A program made the position numbers and the translations under genes. Of a stretch of DNA of 64,000 nt, positions 55,788-64,000 are shown in pieces; within the stretch, counting starts at the first letter, position 1; each line of letters starts with the position of its first letter. Below the pieces are notes generated by a model. The model saw nothing but the letters and a program-made list of their open reading frames with translations. It was not told the DNA's origin and made no database searches. Source of the DNA: JAGGAG01 sp964638035 (lineage in GTDB: Bacteria > Gemmatimonadota > Gemmatimonadetes > Gemmatimonadales > GWC2-71-9); assembly GCA_964638035.1 (NCBI GenBank), contig CAZWXD010000004.1, forward strand, positions 1 through 64,000, read 5' to 3'.

Positions 55788-58172
55788 CTACGCTTCGGTC
55801 TTGACTCCCGGCCCGATCTCCGCTGCCGGCCCGAGCTCGTCCGCGGTGTAGCCGTACACGTAGGCATAGTGCCGGTAGGCGCCCTCGGCGCGGATGTCGT
55901 TCAGCACCGCCCCCAGCACCTGCACTGGGAGCCGGTCGAAGAGCCTCAGCTTGACGCTGGCAAACTCCCGGTCGGTTTCACCCGCCCGCAGCACCAGCAT
56001 CACGTTCCGGGTGAGGGTGGAGAGCACGAACGGGTCGACGCCGGCGCCAAGCGGTGGGCTGTCCACGATAATGCAGTCGAACCGGCGGCGAAGCGTATCC
56101 ACGAACTGCATCATCGCCTCGCTCCCCAACATCTCCGGACCCCGCTCGAACCGCGTGCCACACGGCACCACGGTCAGGTTGGGGTGGCCGCCCGAGCGGA
56201 GCACGTGCTCCAGCTGCGCCGTGCCGCCAAGGCAGTCCAGGAGGCCGGGCTTCCGCTCGATCCCGAAGCTCCGGTGCAGCTCGCCCCGCCGGATGTCGCC
56301 ATCAATCAGCACCACCTTGTACCCGGCCTCGGCAAAGCTCAGCGCCAGGTTCGCCGAGACGAGTGACTTGCCATCACCCGGCGCGGGACTCGATATCGTG
56401 AGGGACACCGGGCCCTTCGCCGGCCCCATGGTATGCGTCACGTTCATCCGGATGGTGCGGAACGCCTCCACGACGTTCGCCGCCTCCTCCGGGCTCTGGC
56501 TCAGCTTCCCGCGGCGGCGAATCTGCGGCACGGCACCCAGGATCGAGAGGCCAAGCTCCTTCTCCACCTGGTCAGGGTAGCGGAACCGCCGGTCGAGCCG
56601 GTCGAGCAGGATGGCCAGCGCCAACGCCAGGCCCAGGCTGCCGAGGGCGCCCAGGGCGATGAGCCGCAGCCGGTCGTTGGCGTTGGGCCTGGTGGGCGGC
56701 ACCGCAGGGTCGAGCACCTTCACGTCGGGCAAGGCGCTCGCCTCGGCCAGCTTCGCCTCTTCATAGCGAAGCTGCAGGTTGGCGTAGAGGCCCGCGGCAG
56801 CTGCCACGTCGCGCGTCAGGCGCTGCTCGTTGATGGTGCGCTGCGGGATCTCCTGCAGGTCGCGCGAGGATCGCGCAATCTGGGCCTCGATCGCGGACTC
56901 CTGCGTGTTCATCTGCAGCGCCAGCTTCGACACCATGTCCGGCACCACCACGGTCCGGAGCGTCGTGATCCGCTCCTGCAGGTCCTTCACCGGCTTGTAC
57001 TCGTCGGTGAACTTCTGCCGCATGATCCGGAGGTTGGCCTCGGCATCGGACAGCTCACCGAGGGTGCGGCTGAGCTCCGGTGCCCGCGCCACCGAGCTGA
57101 TGGTGCGGAGCGCGTCGGTGCTGGTCTGGCCGGCCTGGAACTGCTGCAGGGCCGTGGTGAGGGCCGCGCGGTCGCGCCGGAGCGAGTCGGCCGCCATCCG
57201 GTCGTCGAAGAACTGGCGGATGACCGTCGGCTGGGTGAGCGCGATACCGGAGGCCACCGGGACATCGGTGGGCTGGGTGATCGTGCGGGTCCGGAACGAC
57301 TCCAGGGACTGCTCCGCATCGCGCAGGTTATCCGACGAATACTTGAGCTGCTCCTTCAGGATGCTCGCGGTTTCCTTGAGCTTGGCCTTCTTGAGTTCGG
57401 AGGCCAGCCGGACGAACTGGTCGGTGAGCTCGTTCACCACCGCGGCGGCCCGCTGCGGGTCGTCGCCGGTGAGGGCCACCCGCATGAAGTTGCCGTTGTC
57501 CGCCATGACCACGCGCAGGTTCCGCAGCAGCAGGGCCGAGGCGTCACGGTGCGACGTCACGGTGATGTCGGCCTTCTCGCCCGGGGCGAGGGCCGCGGGG
57601 TCGGGAACCCACTGGAAGCCCACTTCGCGTCCCAGGGTGTCCCCGGCAGCCGCGGTGCTCACCGGCGTCTTCTTGAGCAGGAGGCGGAACGACCCATCCT
57701 GGGCGCGCTCCACGGTGTAGTCGCCCGGGCGGAATTTCTCGGCCAGCTTGAAGCCGCGCACCAGGGCCGAGTCCCGGGACTTGGCCGGGGTGATGAACAG
57801 GTGCTGGTTCTGCACCACCGAGTCGAGCACCGCGTTGGTGCGCAGGAGTTCAACCCACTGGACCGACGACAGCAGCTCTTCGGCCCGGATCGGGCCGTTC
57901 CGTTGCGAGGGCTCCTCGATGTAGATGGTGCTCAGGACCGTGTATTCCGGCTTCACGAAGCGCGACGCCAGCACACTGAGCGCGGTGCCAATGACCGCCA
58001 CGGCCAGCACCAGCCACTTGTACCGCTTGATCGCCTCGATGAACCGCTCCCAGGGGATCCCGCCTTCCGGCTCCTCCATGGGAGGCTGGGCCGGCCACGG
58101 CAACCCAGCCATCGGGTTCGTAAGGGGAGCGGGCGACGACGGCACCAGCGGCCCGGTCACGTTGCTGGACAT
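55788..58172 (-). CDS. Wzz chain-length determinant fused to BY tyrosine kinase
   Basis: The 794-residue protein has two transmembrane helices flanking a coiled-coil-rich periplasmic region. The first is LVLAVAVIGTALSVLASRF near residue 55, with the Wzz domain after it, and the second is IALGALGSLGLALALAILL near residue 510. A cytoplasmic kinase follows: Walker A SSPAPGDGKSL near 590, Walker A' VVLIDGDIRRG, Walker B CIIVDSPPLG and the tyrosine-rich tail YRHYAYVYGYTADE. It controls polymer length and export by autophosphorylation. AAGGAG precedes ATG 58172. The phosphatase at 13998 and the Wza at 53508 are its likely partners. Confidence 0.93.
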   Translation of the reverse strand: MSSNVTGPLVPSSPAPLTNPMAGLPWPAQPPMEEPEGGIPWERFIEAIKRYKWLVLAVAVIGTALSVLASRFVKPEYTVLSTIYIEEPSQRNGPIRAEELLSSVQWVELLRTNAVLDSVVQNQHLFITPAKSRDSALVRGFKLAEKFRPGDYTVERAQDGSFRLLLKKTPVSTAAAGDTLGREVGFQWVPDPAALAPGEKADITVTSHRDASALLLRNLRVVMADNGNFMRVALTGDDPQRAAAVVNELTDQFVRLASELKKAKLKETASILKEQLKYSSDNLRDAEQSLESFRTRTITQPTDVPVASGIALTQPTVIRQFFDDRMAADSLRRDRAALTTALQQFQAGQTSTDALRTISSVARAPELSRTLGELSDAEANLRIMRQKFTDEYKPVKDLQERITTLRTVVVPDMVSKLALQMNTQESAIEAQIARSSRDLQEIPQRTINEQRLTRDVAAAAGLYANLQLRYEEAKLAEASALPDVKVLDPAVPPTRPNANDRLRLIALGALGSLGLALALAILLDRLDRRFRYPDQVEKELGLSILGAVPQIRRRGKLSQSPEEAANVVEAFRTIRMNVTHTMGPAKGPVSLTISSPAPGDGKSLVSANLALSFAEAGYKVVLIDGDIRRGELHRSFGIERKPGLLDCLGGTAQLEHVLRSGGHPNLTVVPCGTRFERGPEMLGSEAMMQFVDTLRRRFDCIIVDSPPLGAGVDPFVLSTLTRNVMLVLRAGETDREFASVKLRLFDRLPVQVLGAVLNDIRAEGAYRHYAYVYGYTADELGPAAEIGPGVKTEA

Positions 58173-58475
58173 GGACTTCTCCTTGACGTTGTGCGGCGTC
58201 GGTCCCGGAACGCGGCCCGGCGCCAATCGCGCGGGGGAAGTGCAAGAGGGATACCCGTCGAGCCCCCCTCGCGGCACCCCGGCAAACCCAGCGCAATTCC
58301 TTGCCCCGGCACAGCTTACCCAGCAACCAATGTATAGTTCCTGTGGCGCTTCCGCATCGGCATGTTGCTTGCCAGTCGCAGCCGTGTCGACGTGAAGCCC
58401 AAATTGCTTGGCTGGCGCAACAGGCCCCCGGTTCCTGCTCCGGGGCGCCGGGCGCCCCTCCATCGGGGATTGGCC
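58173..58475. other. Divergent intergenic region between BY-kinase and sigma-54 activator
   Basis: The 303-base region holds promoters for both genes. Toward the kinase there is GGGTATC-CCTC-TTGCA (58241-58256, minus; perfect -12 half, 8 of 12), which would give a leader of about 58 bases. Toward the activator there is a second element at 58358-58373, listed separately. A TATAGT at 58333-58338 has no matching -35. No gene is supported here. Confidence 0.5.
58358..58373 (+). promoter_or_regulatory. Candidate sigma-54 promoter of the sigma-54 activator gene
   Basis: CGGCATG-TTGC-TTGCC keeps GG-N10-GC and matches 9 of 12 positions of the sigma-54 consensus. The predicted start near 58384 gives a leader of about 90 bases before GTG 58476. 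The context (the gene encodes a GAFTGA-containing activator) suggests autoregulation, but the match alone is not significant in GC-rich DNA. Confidence 0.3.
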
Positions 58476-59986
<1,511 letters not shown>

Positions 59987-59990
<4 letters not shown>

Positions 59991-61135
59991 CGACCGGCGT
60001 CGCAGGCGGCGCGGCGCGGACCACGCCGGCGAACGGCATGCGCGTGGAGGTCTGGGACAGTTCGCTGCCACTGCCCGACTCGGTTCCTGCCGCACTCGTT
60101 GAACTCCTGCACCAGGCCGTCCTCGAGACCGAGGGTGAGTCCGGTCGCCTCCTGCACGATGCCGGCACCCCGGAAGAGATCAGCCAGGTGTTGCGCCAGC
60201 TGTCTGACGTGGTGCGCAGCACGCTTGCCGTGGGCACGCTGCCGGAGGCGCTTCCGGCGAGCATCCTGGGCCGCAACCTCCTGGGCATCCTGCGCCAGCG
60301 GGTGGTGGAGGCGCTGGCGCAGCCCCGTCCCGGTGTCGAGCTCCCCGGTGCCGCGCGGTTGCTCCGCGCGGTGGAGCAGGTGGGGCAGGCGATCGAGCCC
60401 GACTGGTCCCAGCACTTTGCCGGCCGCCTCGCCGGACCCGATGGGCTCGAGCTGGTGGTGGAACTGGCCCATGACCTTCGCTCGCCACTCACGTCGATCC
60501 TGTTCCTGGCGGAGACCCTCCAGCGGGGGCGGAGCGGTCCGCTCACCGAGGTGCAGGAGCGCCAGCTCGGCCTCATCTACAGCGCGGCGTTCGGCCTGAG
60601 TGCCGTGGCCAGCGACGTGATCGAGCTGGCCCGCGGCGGTGACCGCCTGGTGGACCTCGAGACGATCCCCTTCTCCATCACCGACATCTTCGAGTCGGTG
60701 CGCGACATCGTGCTGCCCATTGCCGAGGAGAAGGGGCTGGTGGTGGAGGTGCAGGCGCCCGACAGCGACTTCCGCGTGGGCCACCCGGTCGCCTTGAGTC
60801 GCGTCCTCCTCAACCTCACGACCAACGCCCTCAAGTTCACCAACGAAGGCAAGGTGGAGGTGCGTGCAGCGGCGCTCGACGGCAGCCGGGTCGAGTTTGC
60901 CGTGCGCGACACCGGCCGGGGCATGCCGCCGCAGGCGCTGGCCACCATGTACGAACCCTTCCGGCGGCGGCAGAAGGCGGGGGAGTATGCCTTCTCCGGG
61001 TCGGGCCTCGGCCTCACCATCTGCCGCAAGCTGGTGGAGGCGATGCAGTCCACCCTGCATGTCGAGAACGATCCCTCGGGTAAGGGCACCAGGTTCACGT
61101 TCACGCTCGACCTCCCGCGCGCCACCCAGGGCTGA
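59987..61135 (+). CDS. Sensor histidine kinase, cytoplasmic
   Basis: The 382-residue protein has a phospho-acceptor motif ELAHDLRSPLTSILFLAE near residue 160 and an HATPase domain with LLNLTTNALKFTNEGKV, VRDTGRGMP, YEPFRRRQ and SGSGLGLTICRKLVEAM. No transmembrane helices are visible, and the N-terminal 150 residues match no sensor domain I recognise. The GTG start overlaps the response-regulator stop by four bases, so it is the cognate kinase of that regulator. WecB follows after eight bases. Confidence 0.9.
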
Positions 61136-61143
61136 CCGCGACG

Positions 61144-62223
61144 ATGACCCGCCTGCTTCATGTGGTGGGCGCACGGCCCAACTTCATGAAGCTGGCGCCG
61201 CTCCTGCGAGCCGCACCCGTGCGTCCCGTGGAGCATGTCGTCGTGCACACCGGGCAGCACTACGACCCGTCGATGAGCGAGGCCTTCTTCCGCGACCTCG
61301 CCCTGCCGGCGCCCGACGTGAACCTCGGGGTCGGCTCGGGCAGCCACGCCCAGCAGACCGGCCGCATGATGCAGGAGATGGAGCCGGTCTTCGACCGGTA
61401 CCGGCCCGACTGGGTCGTGGTGTACGGCGACGTCAACTCCACCCTCGCCGCCGCGCTGGTGGCGCAGAAGAAGGGCCTGCGGGTGGCTCACGTCGAGGCG
61501 GGCGTGCGGAGCTTCGACCGGGCCATGCCGGAAGAGGTGAACCGCGTCCTCACCGACCAGCTGGCCGACCTCTGCCTCACCCCCAGTGCTGGCGCCGACG
61601 ACAACCTTCGCCGTGAGGGGGTCGCGGACCGGCGCATCCGCTGCGTCGGGAACGTCATGGTCGATACCCTGTTGTCGCTGCGGCCGGCTGCTGCGGCACT
61701 CGGCGTGCCGGCGCGCATGCGGCTGGATGGGGCGCCCTACGCCGTGGCCACCTTCCACCGGGCCGGTAATGTGGACGACGCCGCCACCCTGGGCGAGTTG
61801 CTCCGGGGCCTGGCCGACGTGGCCCGCACCACGCCCGTGCTCTTCCTGGTGCATCCCCGCACGCGGCAGCGCATCGCCGACTTCGGCCTGGCCGCCGCGG
61901 CTGCGGGGGTCACCCTGGTCGATCCCCTGGGCTACCTGGAAACGGTGGGGCTGGTCGAGGGCGCCGCCCTGGTCATCACCGACTCGGGCGGGCTGCAGGT
62001 CGAAACCACCATCCTGGGCGTACCCTGTGTCACCGCCCGGACCACCACCGAGTGGACGGAAACGGTCGCCAGCGGAACCAACCACCTGGTGCCGCCCACA
62101 CGGGAGGGGATCCTCTCGGGGGTGGCCCAGGTGGAGGCGGAGCGTGGCACCGCGGCGGTGCCGCCCCGGCCGCCCCTCTGGGACGGCCAGGCTGCGGACC
62201 GTATCCTGGCCGCCCTGGCCTGA
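61144..62223 (+). CDS. wecB: UDP-N-acetylglucosamine 2-epimerase
   Basis: The 359-residue protein starts LLHVVGARPNFMKLAPLL and has VYGDVNSTLAAALVA, VAHVEAGVRSFDRAMPEEVNR and ITDSGGLQVETTILGVPCV, the GT-B-like epimerase signatures with conserved Asp and Glu residues. The usual HRREN motif reads HRAGN, so one conserved Arg-Glu pair differs. It interconverts UDP-GlcNAc and UDP-ManNAc, feeding the nucleotide-sugar dehydrogenase or the glycosyltransferases. It is probably co-transcribed with the kinase. Confidence 0.9.
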   Translation: MTRLLHVVGARPNFMKLAPLLRAAPVRPVEHVVVHTGQHYDPSMSEAFFRDLALPAPDVNLGVGSGSHAQQTGRMMQEMEPVFDRYRPDWVVVYGDVNSTLAAALVAQKKGLRVAHVEAGVRSFDRAMPEEVNRVLTDQLADLCLTPSAGADDNLRREGVADRRIRCVGNVMVDTLLSLRPAAAALGVPARMRLDGAPYAVATFHRAGNVDDAATLGELLRGLADVARTTPVLFLVHPRTRQRIADFGLAAAAAGVTLVDPLGYLETVGLVEGAALVITDSGGLQVETTILGVPCVTARTTTEWTETVASGTNHLVPPTREGILSGVAQVEAERGTAAVPPRPPLWDGQAADRILAALA

Positions 62224-62234
62224 GGTTCCGTTCG

Positions 62235-62262
62235 GCCCTTTCCGCCTTCCGCCCTTTCCGCC
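62235..62262. repeat. Two direct copies of GCCCTTTCCGCC upstream of NYN gene
   Basis: GCCCTTTCCGCC occurs at 62235-62246 and again at 62251-62262 (16-bp period, TTCC between), right after the epimerase stop. It is in the 237-base leader region of the NYN-domain gene. It may be a regulatory site or simple slippage product; nothing else was recognised in that stretch. Confidence 0.7.
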
Positions 62263-62460
62263 CTGTTATCTTGTTGCTTCCGCCCGCGCCGAGCTCGGTT
62301 CACCGCGCGTGCGGCCGGTGCGCGCGTCGCCAGGCCCGTTGGGGGCCGGTGGCGGCGTCGGCACCGGTCGCCGCGGCGAAACCAGGGACGGCAGCAGGGC
62401 GGCCCCCGGGCTCATTGGGAGCCCGGCGGCTGATTGGACCCTGAGAGGAACAGACCCTCG

Positions 62461-64000
62461 ATGCCCACCAGTATCCGGCCCGGCCCGCGCGCCGAGTCGC
62501 ACGTACACGCGCCCAACGCGGCGCTCCTCATCGACTTCGACAACGTCACCCTGGGAGTCCGCTCCGAGTTCACCAAGGAGCTCCGCACCCTCCTCAACAG
62601 CGACATCATCAAGGGCAAGGTGGCGGTGCAGCGCGCCTACGCCGACTGGCGCCGCTACCCGCAGTACATCGTCCCCCTCTCCGAGTCGTCGATCGACCTG
62701 ATCTTCGCGCCCGCGTTCGGGTCGGTGAAGAAGAACGCCACTGACATCCGCCTCGCGATTGACGCCATGGAGCTGGTGTTCACGCGCCCCGAGATCGGGA
62801 CCTTCATCCTCCTCTCGGGTGACAGTGACTTCTCCATGCTCGTCATCAAGCTGAAGGAGTACGGCAAGTACGTCATCGGCGTGGGGATCCGCGAGTCGGC
62901 CAGCGACATCCTGATCCAGAACTGCGACGAGTACTACTCGTACAGCGACCTGGCCGGCCTGACGAAGGAGGCCGACACCCCATCGGCCCAGCGCGACCCC
63001 TGGGACCTGGTGAAGGAAGCAGCCGCCCAGATGCAGCGGAACGGCGACGTGATGCGTTCCGACCGCCTGAAGCAGGTGATGCAACAGATCGACTCGAACT
63101 TCGATGAGCGGAACGCGGGGTACAACCGCTTCAGCAAGTTCGTGACGGAGGCCGGCAACAAGGGCCTCATCCGGATCCACAAGCTCGAGAACGGCCAGTA
63201 CGAGATCACCCCGGTGGGTGGTGCCGCGGCGCCGGCCACCTCACCCGCGCCGGCCGAGCGGCAGGGCGGGGAGGAGCGTGACGGGGCCCGCCGCCGGGGC
63301 CGCCGGGGCCGGGGCCGGGGCCGCGACCGGGATGAGTCGCGAGAGGGCAAGGGTGAGGCGAAGGAGCCGACGGCGCCGGCCCAGCCCGTCGGCCTGTCAC
63401 TCGCCCGGGCCTTCGGGCTCATGCGGGAGGCCCTGGCCCAGCTCGACAACCCGGTGGCACATGAGGCGCTCCGGCTGCGGATGTCGGCCCTGCACGGGCG
63501 GGACGACGCGATGCTCACCCCCGACCACTTCCCCCGGCTGCTCCGCCAGGCGAATGACGCCGAGCTGGCTGACGTGCGCAAGCTGGGCGACGGCGAGTTC
63601 GAGGTGAGCCTCCACCCCACCGAGGATCCGCGCGCTCGCAGCGGCATCGCCACGCGGGCCGCCGCACCGGCGGCGACCAACGGAGCCCAGGCCGCGGCGG
63701 CGGTGCCCAGCCCGGCGGCCCCGCGAGTGGGGGTGCGCTCACGGTCAGGTGCCAAGCCCCTCGCCCGGGCCATCCCGCTGGTCGGTGCCGTGAGCCTCGA
63801 CGACGAACCCGCCACCGTGCCGGTGGCCGTTGCTTCGGCGGAGGAGCCGGTTACCGGTGATGCCAAGCCGGCGCTCCGCTCACGCGCCAGGCGCGCCCCC
63901 GCTGCACGGGCCAGGAAGGCGGCCGCACCGGCACCAGGAACCGATACGGCACCGGCCGAGGCCCCGGCCGCTCCGAAGAAGCGGTCGCGCGCCAGGACGG
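62461..64000 (+). CDS. NYN-domain RNase-like protein with LOTUS/OST-HTH domain (3' end cut)
   Basis: From ATG 62461 (AGAGGAAC upstream) the frame is open to the window end, 513 codons. Residues about 20-165 are a NYN/PIN-like domain: AALLIDFDNV, ATDIRLAIDAMEL and FILLSGDSDFSMLV supply the acidic metal-binding residues. Residues about 180-255 (DLVKEAAAQMQR, SNFDERNAGYNRFSKFV) form a LOTUS/OST-HTH winged helix, an RNA- or G-quadruplex-binding module in this family. A second such module may lie at 320-385. Between and after these are Arg/Gly-rich and Ala/Pro-rich low-complexity tracts, basic at the end. It is likely an RNA-processing protein, not part of EPS synthesis. Confidence 0.85.
   Translation, partial: MPTSIRPGPRAESHVHAPNAALLIDFDNVTLGVRSEFTKELRTLLNSDIIKGKVAVQRAYADWRRYPQYIVPLSESSIDLIFAPAFGSVKKNATDIRLAIDAMELVFTRPEIGTFILLSGDSDFSMLVIKLKEYGKYVIGVGIRESASDILIQNCDEYYSYSDLAGLTKEADTPSAQRDPWDLVKEAAAQMQRNGDVMRSDRLKQVMQQIDSNFDERNAGYNRFSKFVTEAGNKGLIRIHKLENGQYEITPVGGAAAPATSPAPAERQGGEERDGARRRGRRGRGRGRDRDESREGKGEAKEPTAPAQPVGLSLARAFGLMREALAQLDNPVAHEALRLRMSALHGRDDAMLTPDHFPRLLRQANDAELADVRKLGDGEFEVSLHPTEDPRARSGIATRAAAPAATNGAQAAAAVPSPAAPRVGVRSRSGAKPLARAIPLVGAVSLDDEPATVPVAVASAEEPVTGDAKPALRSRARRAPAARARKAAAPAPGTDTAPAEAPAAPKKRSRART

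Noticed and set aside
58333..58338. TATAGT as a sigma-70 -10 box for the activator gene
   Set aside because: No -35-like hexamer lies 16-18 bases upstream.

Overview
The window is GC-rich DNA (roughly two thirds GC by eye) from a diderm bacterium. It has a Wza-type outer-membrane export protein, three predicted lipoproteins, a Wzx/Wzy pair and a BY-kinase. Gene content and style would fit Gemmatimonadota or another GC-rich environmental phylum, but that placement is inference; there is no rRNA or other phylogenetic marker here. Almost the whole window is one large exopolysaccharide (EPS)/cell-surface locus with a secondary-metabolite cluster embedded in it. Genes are packed, and many neighbours overlap by 1-4 bases (ATGA, GTGA, TGATG).

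Layout. (1) 1-4901: an acyl activation/amidation cassette. An AMP-forming ligase on the plus strand is divergent from a NadE-like ammonia-dependent ligase, an AsnB-type amidotransferase and an acyl carrier protein cut by the window start. (2) 4908-13823, minus strand: a probable operon with a deacetylase-glycosyltransferase fusion, FAD oxidoreductase, polysaccharide deacetylase, second AsnB, nucleotide-sugar dehydrogenase and membrane acyltransferase. (3) 13998-15340, plus: a low-molecular-weight phosphatase coupled to a 4'-phosphopantetheinyl transferase. (4) 15349-26324, minus: an NRPS (formyltransferase, degenerate condensation-like region, adenylation domain carrying a luciferase-like monooxygenase, carrier protein) translationally coupled to a PKS (KS-AT-KR-DH-ACP-TE). 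(5) 26643-29729, plus: deacetylase, FemAB-like and DegT-like genes. (6) 29949-35124: three paralogous secreted lipoproteins, a processive-type GT2 and a deacetylase. (7) 35176-46842: MBOAT acyltransferase and SGNH partner, Wzy polymerase/ligase, ATP-grasp, GT2, GT4, Wzx flippase, a membrane GT39-like enzyme and an OafA-like acyltransferase. (8) 46811-50009, minus: methyltransferase, HMG-CoA lyase and two CoA-transferase subunits. (9) 50281-58172: GT4, GT2, priming sugar transferase, small zinc-ribbon protein, Wza, degenerate REC-GGDEF protein and Wzz/BY-kinase. (10) 58476-64000, plus: sigma-54 activator, histidine kinase, UDP-GlcNAc 2-epimerase and a NYN-LOTUS RNase-like protein cut by the window end.

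Together the genes give a Wzx/Wzy-type EPS pathway: WecB and the sugar dehydrogenase make precursors, the priming transferase starts the repeat, and GT2/GT4 enzymes extend it. Wzx, Wzy, BY-kinase and Wza handle flipping, polymerisation and export, while deacetylases, MBOAT/SGNH and acyltransferases decorate the product. Several genes (acyl-CoA ligase, DUF3473-type deacetylases, FemAB-like protein) resemble those of exosortase/PEP-CTERM EPS loci, but no exosortase is visible here. The PPTase beside the NRPS-PKS could prime that assembly line and the ACP of region 1. The sigma-54 activator and kinase next to the export genes suggest two-component control of the locus.
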